This document shows, piece by piece, positions 45,054 through 53,119 of a stretch of 64,000 bases of DNA. The stretch lies in contig JAFXCQ010000004.1 in the NCBI GenBank assembly GCA_017521425.1, positions 48,991 to 112,990 on the forward strand, written 5' to 3'. The notes beneath the pieces were generated by a model. The model searched no databases, had not been told where the DNA came from, and saw only the letters and a list, made by a program, of their open reading frames with translations. Source of the DNA: Clostridia bacterium (lineage in GTDB: Bacteria > Bacillota > Clostridia > Oscillospirales > Acutalibacteraceae). Both the position numbers and the translations under genes were made by a program. Position 1 is the stretch's first letter. Every line of letters starts with the position of its first letter.

Positions 45054-47099
45054 TTAGTCTTCATCATCGTCAGAAATATTTGCTTCTTCAATAACCTTTT
45101 TAGCAATTGCTTCAGGTGCATCTTCATAACGAGCAAACTCTGTTGTGAATGAACCACGACCTGCGGTTACTGAACGGAGTGTTATAGCAAAGTCACTCAT
45201 TTCTGCCATTGGAACTTCTGCTATAAGCTCTTGCATTTTTGGTTGGTCTGCAGGAGCCATACCTAAAACTCTACCACGACGTTTATTTACGTCGCCAATA
45301 ATATCACCTAAATAGTCATCAGGTATAATTGCTTTTAATGTACCAATAGGTTCAAGAATTGTTGGTTTTGCTTCAGGAATAGCTGCTTTGAATGCAAGAC
45401 GAGCTGCCATTTTAAATGCCATTTCTGAAGAGTCAACAGGGTGGTAAGAGCCATCGTGAAGACAAGCTTTAATTCCAACCATCGGGTAACCTGCAATAAG
45501 ACCTTGTGCTACGCAATCGCGAAGCCCCTTTTCAACTGCAGGGAAGAAGTTCTTTGGAACTGCACCGCCGACAACTTCATCTGAATTAAATACGAAATCT
45601 TCTTCGCCCATATATGGTTCAAAACGAATCCATACATCACCGAACTGACCATGACCACCGGATTGTTTCTTGTGGCGGCCTTGTTTATCTACTACCTTAC
45701 GGATAGTTTCCCTGTAAGCAACTCTTGGAACAGTTAACTCTACTTCAACACCAAATTTGTTTTTAAGTTTAGTTACAATTGTATCAAGATGTTGTTCGCC
45801 AAGACCTGAAAGAACTTGTTCTCTTGTTTCTTTATTTGTAATGAATGAGCAAGAGCCATCTTCATCAGCTAATTTGAGAAGACCGGAAGCAACTTTATCT
45901 TCTTCACCTTTTTTAACTACATTAACTGCCATTGAGTAGCAAGGAGCAGGGAAGTTAACGGGTTCAAGTGTAACAGGTGCTTTTTGATTGCACATTGTGT
46001 CACCGGTTTTAAAGCCTGAAAGCTTTGTAACTACACCAATGTCACCAGCAGAAATTTCTGTGGTATCTTCTTGTTTGCCGCCCTTAACAAAAACAAGCTT
46101 ACCCATTTTTTCAACCTGTTCTGTGCGTGGGTTATATGGTGCAGTGTCAGGTGTGATTTTACCTGCAACAACTTTAAAGAATGACATTTTACCAATGAAA
46201 GGGTCGGCAACAGTTTTAAAGCAGATAGCTGCAAGGTTTCCATTTTCATCACAAGCAATATCATCTTCACCCTTTGGAGCAGGCGCAAGCTTTGTAATAC
46301 CATTAAGAAGTAAATCTACTGCATCTGTTGTATAGCCTGAACAAGCATAAACAGGAACAACCGTACCATCATTAACACCCTTGGAAAGACCTGCAACAAT
46401 TTCGTCGTGTGTAAATTCTTCACCATCAAAGAATTTCATCATAAGCTCATCATCTGCAGTAGCAACTGCTTCAGTAAATGCTTCGTGTATCCCGTTGATG
46501 CGGTCATCATCAGGAATAGGGCATTCCGTTGCTTTTCCATCAGTATATTTAAAAGCTTTATTCTGTAAGAAGTTTACGTAACAATCAACCTTGCCACCTA
46601 CCATAAATGGAATAACAACAGGACAAATTGCAGTACCATATCTTACCTTAAGAGCATCAAGAGTTTTATAAAAATCTCTTTCATCACCATCACATTTTGT
46701 AACAGCAATAAATTTTGATTTATTCATTTTACCTGCGGCACTGAGAGCTTTCTCTGCACCCACATCAATACCCTTACCTGCAGAAAGAACAACTATTGTT
46801 GTTTCACAAGCACGCATTGCTTCGCTTCTGCCACCTTCAAAGTCAAAAAGACCTGGTGTGTCAAAAATATTAACCTTTCTATTTCTCCATTCTGTGAAAG
46901 CCATACTTGAAGAAATAGAAACCTTTCTTTTCTTTTCTTCTGCGTCAAAGTCAAGAACTGTGTTACCATCAGCAACTCTGCCTAATCTGTCAGTTGCCCC
47001 AGAAACAAAAAGCATTGCTTCTGCTAAAGTTGTTTTACCCTTACCAGCGTGCCCGGTTATAGCAACGTTTCTGATATTTTCAATAGTGTATTTGCCCAA
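45054..47099 (-). CDS. EF-G-like translational GTPase (FusA2/TetM-like group)
   Basis: A 681-residue relative of elongation factor G. G1 is AITGHAGKGKTTLAEAML (13-30), G3 NIFDTPGLFDF (near 80), and G4 AVTKCDGDE, where canonical NKxD reads TKCD. Domains II-V follow, with GVEVELTVPRVAYRETIRK near 460, GHGQFGDVWIRFEP near 495 and the C-terminal GRGSFTTEFARYEDAPE. The altered G4 and lack of str-operon context mark it as a paralogue, perhaps for ribosome recycling or stress, not the main EF-G. The TTG start at 47099 has GGAGG upstream. Single gene near the parS cluster. Confidence 0.9.
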   Translation of the reverse strand: MGKYTIENIRNVAITGHAGKGKTTLAEAMLFVSGATDRLGRVADGNTVLDFDAEEKKRKVSISSSMAFTEWRNRKVNIFDTPGLFDFEGGRSEAMRACETTIVVLSAGKGIDVGAEKALSAAGKMNKSKFIAVTKCDGDERDFYKTLDALKVRYGTAICPVVIPFMVGGKVDCYVNFLQNKAFKYTDGKATECPIPDDDRINGIHEAFTEAVATADDELMMKFFDGEEFTHDEIVAGLSKGVNDGTVVPVYACSGYTTDAVDLLLNGITKLAPAPKGEDDIACDENGNLAAICFKTVADPFIGKMSFFKVVAGKITPDTAPYNPRTEQVEKMGKLVFVKGGKQEDTTEISAGDIGVVTKLSGFKTGDTMCNQKAPVTLEPVNFPAPCYSMAVNVVKKGEEDKVASGLLKLADEDGSCSFITNKETREQVLSGLGEQHLDTIVTKLKNKFGVEVELTVPRVAYRETIRKVVDKQGRHKKQSGGHGQFGDVWIRFEPYMGEEDFVFNSDEVVGGAVPKNFFPAVEKGLRDCVAQGLIAGYPMVGIKACLHDGSYHPVDSSEMAFKMAARLAFKAAIPEAKPTILEPIGTLKAIIPDDYLGDIIGDVNKRRGRVLGMAPADQPKMQELIAEVPMAEMSDFAITLRSVTAGRGSFTTEFARYEDAPEAIAKKVIEEANISDDDED

Positions 47100-47380
47100 G
47101 AATATTCCTCCCTCATAGAGATCAAGATTTAATTACACCAATTCAGTATATTATTATTCAGTGTAAAGACTCTGTGTTTGTTATAATAGCACATAAATTT
47201 TGTGTTTTCAATGATTTTTTTGATTAAAATGCGAATAAAAAGTAAATTTTATTGATATTACATAATAAACCAACTGTGTTTTTATATACTTTTTCGAATT
47301 ATAAAAGAAAAATTATTTATAAGAAGAAAAATATTGTGAAAAGTGAAAAAAATTTACAGTAAATTTTGGTTGATTGTAGA
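47100..47380. other. Divergent intergenic region without visible genes
   Basis: An AT-rich gap of about 370 bases in total lies between the EF-G-like gene (minus) and the anchored propeller gene (plus). Apart from the promoter at 47381-47409 I see no ORF, strong hairpin or dispersed repeat in it. Confidence 0.6.
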
Positions 47381-47409
47381 TTGAAATAATAAATAAATTA
47401 TGTTATTAT
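47381..47409 (+). promoter_or_regulatory. Promoter for the anchored propeller gene
   Basis: TTGAAA (47381-47386), 17 bases, TATTAT (47404-47409), 62 bases before the GTG start. Confidence 0.6.
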
Positions 47410-47470
47410 AATACGGAATACGATTATATACTCGGGGTTTTCTCGAAATTTATATAGGAGGTACACTCAA

Positions 47471-49699
47471 GTGGAAGAAAATAAAAATCCAAACGGTGTA
47501 AACAACGAAGCTGAAGTAGTGAAAAAGGTTGCTCCGCCGCCAATGAAAAAAGCAAAAAAAGGCGAAACATCGCAAGCAGTTTTAGATGCAGCTAAAAAAG
47601 CGGTTGTTGAAAAGAATATAGAAAAAGCTAAAAAGGAAGAAGCAAAAAAACAGGAGGCAGAGAAAAAAGAAGTAGAAAAAGAAATTCCTGCTCCTGTAGT
47701 AGCAGAAGAGCCTGAGGTTAAAACTGAAGCTCCTGCACCAGTAGTACCGGAAGCTCCTGCAGTAGTTGAAGCTACAGATGTAATAAAAAAAGAACCTGTT
47801 AAAGCAGAGGAGAAGTCAAAAGAAAAAGCGGCTCCTGTAGTTGCTCCTGTCAAAAAGGAGAAAAAACAAAAAAATACAGTATCTCCTGTAAAAAATAAAA
47901 TCTCTTCAAAAAATTTAAAAATAATTATTCCTATAGTTGCAGTTCTTTTAATTGCAGTTATAGTAGCAGTCGTTTTAGTGTCTAATAAAGACAGAATGGA
48001 CCCTGTTGTTGTAACAGATGAAAATGGTGTTCCTGTGACAGATGTTAATGGTAATGTAATTACAGTTGTGCCTGAAACAGGAGTGTACTATTTAACTGAT
48101 GTTTTTGGCAATATTATGACAGATGTGGATGGAAATCAACTTACAACAATTGAGTTTAAAGATGTTGCTGTACAGATTCCTGTTACTGATATGAATGGCG
48201 TTGTTGTAACGGATGCAAATGGTAATGCAGTAACACAAAACATTACAATAAAACCAACTGCGGGTGACAAAAATAATAAAAATACAACAAGTGGAAATTA
48301 TGTTGGTACATCATCAGTTCTTGTAACAGATGGTAAAGGCAACACAGGTGTTGACGAGCAGGGTAATTTAATTACAACTATTGTAAATATTACAGAAGCT
48401 CCGACTATAGATATTGAGCCTGCTAAAACAGAGTGGAAAAATACTCAGGGTGGTTCTGCGGCAGATAAATATGAGGATGTAATTCTTACATCTGATGGTT
48501 GCTATATTACAACAAATGTATCTAACTCAAAAGATGGAGATTTTGCAAAATATAAGGAATTGAATTATAAAGCTCCTTATACCATATTAACAAAATACAA
48601 TAACGATGGTGAAATTGTATGGCAGAAGGTTATGGGCTCGGCAAGCGGTCTTTTTGAAATTGTTGCACTTTCTCCTTGTAACGATGGCTCTTTCTATGCA
48701 GTAGGTTTCGGTAGAGCGGTTGAAGATATTTCAATTAAAGGCTACTATGATTCGGCAATTTATAAAATAGACAAAAATGGTAATGTTCAATGGGTGAAAA
48801 CCTTTGGTTCTTCAACAGTTGATTTATTTAATGATGTTGTAACTGCTTCAAATGGCGATGCAATTGTTGTGGGTTCTGTAGGTAATAACGATGGTGACGC
48901 AAAGGATTCAGGCGGAAATGAAAATGAATCAAAAGCAGTTATTATGCGTTATTCATCATCAGGCGATTTGAAATGGAAAAAATACGCAGGTGGCAATATG
49001 GACTCATTTGTTGGTGTAGCAGAAGGTACAGATGGCTCTATATATGTACTCGGTAATTTTTATTCAGGAAAATTGTTCCCGGCTCTTGGTAAATGTGATT
49101 CCGGTGTTGTAAAATATTCAAAAGATGGTAAAGTTTTAGCAAAAACCTCAATTGCTGGTACAGGAATTGATGAATTTAAAGGAATTACTGCAACATCTGA
49201 CGGTGGTATTATTGTTTGTGGTTCATCAGATTCAGCAGATACAGATGAAACAAGTCCAAACAGCTTCTTTAAAAATGATTTCATATCCCGTGGTTCATAT
49301 GATGCATATATGATTAAATACGCAAATGATTTGAAGGTTGATTTTGTAACACCTGTAAGAGGTCAGAATGTTGACACAGCTACAAGTGTTTTAGAGCTAC
49401 CAAACGGCACTTATATTATGGCAGGTTCGACAAACTCGTCCACTCGTGACTTCAAGGGCGTTACTACACGCGGTAAAAAAGATATTTTCGTTGCAGGTGT
49501 AAACAGTAAAGGTACACTTATGTGGGTTCGTTCATTCGGCGGTACAGAAAGTGACGGAGCACTTGCTCTTTGCAAAGGTGCTGATGGTGGTTACGTTGTA
49601 GTTGGTGAAACTTTCTCAAATAATGTGGATTTAGATAACATTTCACCTTATGGTGGCAACGGAAAAACATTGGCAGTTATGGTTAAATTCCCGGAATAA
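47471..49699 (+). CDS. Membrane-anchored beta-propeller protein with DxNGN repeats
   Basis: A 742-residue protein. Residues 1-147 are Lys/Glu/Ala/Pro-rich and cytoplasmic, including a probable coiled coil (EKAKKEEAKKQEAEKKEVEK). A membrane helix is at 150-170. Residues 178-310 hold tandem short units of the form VxVTDxNGNxVT (for example PVTDVNGNVITVV, IMTDVDGNQLTTI, VVTDANGNAVTQ). Residues 320-742 form six or seven blades of the pattern GG...DxFxDVxxTxDGGxxxxGxT, as in SBBP/delta-60-type propellers. A surface-exposed sensor or scaffold is inferred. GTG 47471 has AGGAGG upstream. Upstream of the dnaD/dnaI pair but not evidently related. Confidence 0.78.
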   Translation: MEENKNPNGVNNEAEVVKKVAPPPMKKAKKGETSQAVLDAAKKAVVEKNIEKAKKEEAKKQEAEKKEVEKEIPAPVVAEEPEVKTEAPAPVVPEAPAVVEATDVIKKEPVKAEEKSKEKAAPVVAPVKKEKKQKNTVSPVKNKISSKNLKIIIPIVAVLLIAVIVAVVLVSNKDRMDPVVVTDENGVPVTDVNGNVITVVPETGVYYLTDVFGNIMTDVDGNQLTTIEFKDVAVQIPVTDMNGVVVTDANGNAVTQNITIKPTAGDKNNKNTTSGNYVGTSSVLVTDGKGNTGVDEQGNLITTIVNITEAPTIDIEPAKTEWKNTQGGSAADKYEDVILTSDGCYITTNVSNSKDGDFAKYKELNYKAPYTILTKYNNDGEIVWQKVMGSASGLFEIVALSPCNDGSFYAVGFGRAVEDISIKGYYDSAIYKIDKNGNVQWVKTFGSSTVDLFNDVVTASNGDAIVVGSVGNNDGDAKDSGGNENESKAVIMRYSSSGDLKWKKYAGGNMDSFVGVAEGTDGSIYVLGNFYSGKLFPALGKCDSGVVKYSKDGKVLAKTSIAGTGIDEFKGITATSDGGIIVCGSSDSADTDETSPNSFFKNDFISRGSYDAYMIKYANDLKVDFVTPVRGQNVDTATSVLELPNGTYIMAGSTNSSTRDFKGVTTRGKKDIFVAGVNSKGTLMWVRSFGGTESDGALALCKGADGGYVVVGETFSNNVDLDNISPYGGNGKTLAVMVKFPE

Positions 49700-49715
49700 A
49701 AGAAAGATTAATATA

Positions 49716-50705
49716 ATGTTTAAAATAAAATCAGATTTTTCAAATGGTGTAACAGCCATACCGACAGATTTAATAGATAAATATTTAAAACTTGCCCCTT
49801 CGGCAAGTTTTAAAGTTTTGCTCTTTATTTTAAGAAACCCTAATGGCGCTATTGATGAAAAGCAAATCAGTATTTGTACAGGTCTTACTGAAAATGATGT
49901 AAGAGATTGCATTGAATACTGGAAAGAAAATGATGTTATTTTTGATGATGGCGAAAAAAATGAAGAAGAAGCAAACAAAGCGACTGCAAATGCAAAGAAA
50001 ATAGCAGAAATTTCTTATATAGAAGAAAAAGAAAATCCAAAGGTAGTTGTTAAGAGTCTTCCTGTAAAAAAACCAACTCAAAAAGAGATTGCTTTAAGAA
50101 TTTCGCAGGATGAAAACATAACAATTCTTTTCAGAGAAGCACAGAAAATTGTTGGCACCTTCGGGTATGATACACAGTCGCTTCTTGTTATGATTTATGA
50201 TCATTTTGGTTTTTCAATTGATTTGATTATAACTCTTTTGAGTTATCAGCAAAGTGAGGGTAATTTATCTTCGCTCGCAATTAAAAAACGCGCAGAAGAG
50301 TGGGTAAAGAATGGAATTGATACTCTTGAAGCAGCGGTAGTAGAAATTGGTGCACTCGATAAAATACAGAAAACATATATAGAAATACAGGCAATTTTAG
50401 AAACCGATGCAAAAAAACCAACCCCTAAAACTGCAAAGTGTTTGAGAGATTGGGCTGTGAACTGGGATTTTTCAACCGAGATGATTATATATGCTTTAAA
50501 GGAAAGTGGCAGAAGTCTTTCTGAAGCAAATAAGCTTCTCAAAAAATACCATGCTATGAATATTTTTGATATTCAGAGTGCAGAGTTAAAAAAGAAAAAG
50601 ACTATTACTTCTAAAGTAGAAAAATCTTACGATGTAAATAATGTTGGCAGAAATAGTATTTTAGAAAGAATGAAAAATAAAGAAAAGGAGAGTGCTAATG
50701 TATGA
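49716..50705 (+). CDS. DnaD-domain primosome protein
   Basis: A 329-residue DnaD/DnaB-like replication restart and initiation protein. The N-terminal winged helix is LIDKYLKLAPSASFKVLLFI with LTENDVRDCIEYW. An acidic linker follows, then a DnaD domain (about 145-220) with the diagnostic end SLAIKKRAEEWVKNGIDTLE, and a second such domain (about 230-300) with CLRDWAVNWDFSTEMIIYAL. Start ATG 49716 follows GAAAGATT; an in-frame ATG at 49650 lies within the preceding gene. The stop overlaps the ATG of the helicase-loader gene (ATGA at 50702-50705), the normal pairing in Clostridia. Confidence 0.88.
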   Translation: MFKIKSDFSNGVTAIPTDLIDKYLKLAPSASFKVLLFILRNPNGAIDEKQISICTGLTENDVRDCIEYWKENDVIFDDGEKNEEEANKATANAKKIAEISYIEEKENPKVVVKSLPVKKPTQKEIALRISQDENITILFREAQKIVGTFGYDTQSLLVMIYDHFGFSIDLIITLLSYQQSEGNLSSLAIKKRAEEWVKNGIDTLEAAVVEIGALDKIQKTYIEIQAILETDAKKPTPKTAKCLRDWAVNWDFSTEMIIYALKESGRSLSEANKLLKKYHAMNIFDIQSAELKKKKTITSKVEKSYDVNNVGRNSILERMKNKEKESANV

Positions 50706-51664
50706 AATTCAGCGAAGATGTTTACATAAAAGCGGAAGCAGAGCTTAAAAAAAGACAAGAAAACGCAGAAAAGCTTGCAGAAATGCGTCGCAAGCAAATT
50801 TTAAACAAACATCCTGAGCTTCTTGAAATTGAAAACATTATAAGAAATGCGGCACTCGAGGTTATTAAAGGTCTTGGAAGAGGAAAAAAAGTAGATGTAA
50901 AAGCACTTTCAGAAAAAAATCTTGAAGCACAAAAGCAAAAGGCAGAGCTGCTTACAAAAAACGGTTACCCTGAAGATTATTTAGAGCCACAGTATTCATG
51001 CAAGCTTTGTAACGATTCTGGTATTTTAAATGGTAAGCTTTGCAGTTGTCATTTAGATATTCTCAAGAAAATTTCAATGAGTGAATATTCTTGCAGTTCA
51101 ATTCTTGCAGTAAGCACTTTTGAAACTTTTGATTTAAAATATTATAGTACAGAAAAAGATATGTCCCTGGGCTACTCACCAAGAGAATATATGGAAGCAT
51201 CATTAGATTTTCTTAAATCCTATGCAGAGAATTTTAAACCCGGAACAAACAGTTTCTTTTTTACAGGTGCTACAGGTCTTGGTAAAACACACCTTTCTCT
51301 TGCGGTTATGAATAAGGTAACTGAAAAAGGCTTTAATGTATTTTACGGTTCTGCTGACAATATCATTAAGCAAATGGAAAAAGAACGCTTCGGCAGAAGC
51401 AATGGTGATATTGAAGAAGAAATTGAAAATGCAGATTTACTTATAATTGACGATTTAGGCACAGAGTTTAAAACAGCATTTTCTGAAACTGCGGTTTACC
51501 AGATTATAAACAACGCAATACTTAATGGCAAGCCTATGATTATAAGCTCTAATCTTTCTATAAGTGAGCTTGAAGAAAGATATGGTCAGCGAGTTGTTTC
51601 AAGGCTCAATTCCTTTGAGGTTATTAACTTCATTGGTACAGATATAAGACAAATTAAAAAATAA
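50702..51664 (+). CDS. DnaC/DnaI-like helicase loader ATPase
   Basis: AAA+ ATPase that loads the replicative helicase. The N-terminal helical region is followed by a cysteine cluster YSCKLCNDSGILNGKLCSCH (about 98-117) that likely binds zinc. Walker A is FTGATGLGKTHLSLAV (about 187-202), Walker B LLIIDDLGTEF (about 245), and sensor I PMIISSNLS (about 275). The length of 320 aa is as expected. The gene is translationally coupled to the DnaD protein. Together they would form the primosome-loading pair for the origin about 15 kb away. Confidence 0.92.
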   Translation: MKFSEDVYIKAEAELKKRQENAEKLAEMRRKQILNKHPELLEIENIIRNAALEVIKGLGRGKKVDVKALSEKNLEAQKQKAELLTKNGYPEDYLEPQYSCKLCNDSGILNGKLCSCHLDILKKISMSEYSCSSILAVSTFETFDLKYYSTEKDMSLGYSPREYMEASLDFLKSYAENFKPGTNSFFFTGATGLGKTHLSLAVMNKVTEKGFNVFYGSADNIIKQMEKERFGRSNGDIEEEIENADLLIIDDLGTEFKTAFSETAVYQIINNAILNGKPMIISSNLSISELEERYGQRVVSRLNSFEVINFIGTDIRQIKK

Positions 51665-51687
51665 TTTATTAAAAAGGCGGTATTATT

Positions 51688-52110
51688 ATGTTAAAAGGTA
51701 TTCCAAATATTATTTCTCCTGAGCTTTTAAAAATCTTAGACGAAATGGGTCATGGTGATACAATTGTTATTGGCGACGGTAACTTCCCCGCAGCATCAAA
51801 CGCACAAAGACTTGTTCGTTGTGATGGTCACAATGTACCAGAGCTTTTAGATGCAATTTTAAAACTTATGCCACTTGACTCTTATGTTGAAACTCCTGCT
51901 ATGCTTATGGCAACCAGTGCGGGTGACCCTACTCCTACAATCTGGGCAGAGTATCAGGAAATTATAAATAAAAATAACGGCGAAACAAAAATGGGTCAAT
52001 TTGAGCGTTTCGAGTTCTATGATGAAGCAAAAAAAGCTTATGCAATTATAGCAACAAGCGAATCTGCGCTTTATGCTAATATTATTCTTAAAAAAGGCGT
52101 TATAAAATAA
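51688..52110 (+). CDS. fucU: RbsD/FucU-family mutarotase, probably L-fucose
   Basis: Interconverts alpha and beta anomers of fucose so that the isomerase can use them. The 140-residue protein begins MLKGIPNIISPELLKILDEM and has GHGDTIVIGDGNFPA (catalytic His and Asp) at 21-35 and the C-terminal YAIIATSESALYANIILKKG. The N-terminus resembles FucU more than RbsD. A second fucose gene, fucI, is 37 kb to the left. It follows dnaI-like by 23 bases with AAAGGCGG as ribosome site. The symbol rests on similarity and could be rbsD-like. Confidence 0.82.
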   Translation: MLKGIPNIISPELLKILDEMGHGDTIVIGDGNFPAASNAQRLVRCDGHNVPELLDAILKLMPLDSYVETPAMLMATSAGDPTPTIWAEYQEIINKNNGETKMGQFERFEFYDEAKKAYAIIATSESALYANIILKKGVIK

Positions 52111-52470
52111 TCAGGAAACAGAAAATTGACCTATTCTATGGTAGGGGCAGACCTGCGGTCGCCCGTAGTAGTGAAAGAAAGTTTAAGATTACAACAAACC
52201 AATCGAGTGTAATAAAATCTAAATTTATCGTTCCATTTTCACATTATCAATTCAGTTAACGCGTTGTCACGGGAGAGCAGAGCTCATCCTCTGCGAAAAA
52301 ACAACTACATTCTATCATTTAAGATAAACCTTAAACGAAAGAGTGTAGTTTTTTATCTATTTCCTGTTTCCTGACTTACTGAAAAACAAAAAACACTTGA
52401 ATTGCCACAGATAATTTGATATATTTAAAATAGCAAAGTTTCGTATAAAAATTTGAAATCGGGAGAAGCT
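52111..52470. repeat. Repeat-filled intergenic region (52.1-52.5 kb)
   Basis: This holds a left half of the 25-bp-TIR element (52141-52215, gtaggggcagacctgcggtc then cgcccgtagtag), a diverged tail (cacgggagagcagagctcat), and a nested-palindrome hairpin with arms actacattctatcattta and taaacgaaagagtgtagt at 52303-52350 followed by T6. Outer word arms are tcaggaaacaga and tttcctgtttcctga. No gene is supported. Confidence 0.6.
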
Positions 52471-52473
52471 TTT

Positions 52474-53025
52474 ATGAAGAACATTTTAGTTGTTATTGAT
52501 GTGCAGAATGGATTTGTCAGCAGTCCTGAAAAAAATGCGATTGCGCAAAAAATAATTGAGCTTACACAAAAACATATTTTTGAAAGAGTTGTGTGTGTTA
52601 AATTTGTAAACCGTGATGACGGTGTTTTCCCAAAATATCACAGATTTTATGATATGCACAAGGGTAAAGAAATTGAGCTTGTTGACGAGCTTACAGCAGA
52701 TTTAGTTATAAACAGAAGTATTTACACCTGTGTTACAGATGAATTTATTGAAAAGGTTACTAAAATCAACGATGGAGACAAAATACAGGAGCTTTTCCTT
52801 TGTGGTATTGGTACAGACACTTCTATTTTAAAAAGTGCCTTAGACCTTTTTGAAAGAGATATAAAACCATTAGTGCTTACACAATATTGCATACCACAAG
52901 ATAATTCAGCTATTACACAAATGAAGGGTGTTACTTTCGTTTCAAGAATGGTAAGTGATAAGTGTATTATCAGTAAACCAATCAATACCCTTGAAGATTT
53001 GCAAGGAATTGCGTGCATAAAATAA
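52474..53025 (+). CDS. Isochorismatase-fold protein lacking the catalytic cysteine
   Basis: A 183-residue cysteine-hydrolase-fold protein. The aspartate block ILVVIDVQNGFV is at the N-terminus. The usual Lys in the next motif appears as Arg (LVINRSIYTCVTDEF), and the cysteine motif GxxTDxCV reads GIGTDTSIL, with Ser in place of Cys. Only one of the three catalytic residues is therefore canonical. Hydrolase activity is doubtful and a binding or altered catalytic role is possible. ATG 52474 is chosen from GGGAG eight bases upstream; an in-frame TTG at 52453 has none. It precedes recG by about 95 bases. Confidence 0.75.
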   Translation: MKNILVVIDVQNGFVSSPEKNAIAQKIIELTQKHIFERVVCVKFVNRDDGVFPKYHRFYDMHKGKEIELVDELTADLVINRSIYTCVTDEFIEKVTKINDGDKIQELFLCGIGTDTSILKSALDLFERDIKPLVLTQYCIPQDNSAITQMKGVTFVSRMVSDKCIISKPINTLEDLQGIACIK

Positions 53026-53119
53026 TTCGTAATGCGTAATTCGGAATTAAATAGCAACGCAGTTCCGAGACTATTCATTATTTACTCTTCACTTGAGCGA
53101 AGCGAATCCGGAGGTGCTT

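Noticed and set aside
47467..47853. 128-residue minus-strand frame rich in Ser/Thr/Ala/Phe
   Set aside because: Exact antisense of the Lys/Glu/Ala/Pro-rich start of the anchored propeller gene, which has a ribosome site and promoter.
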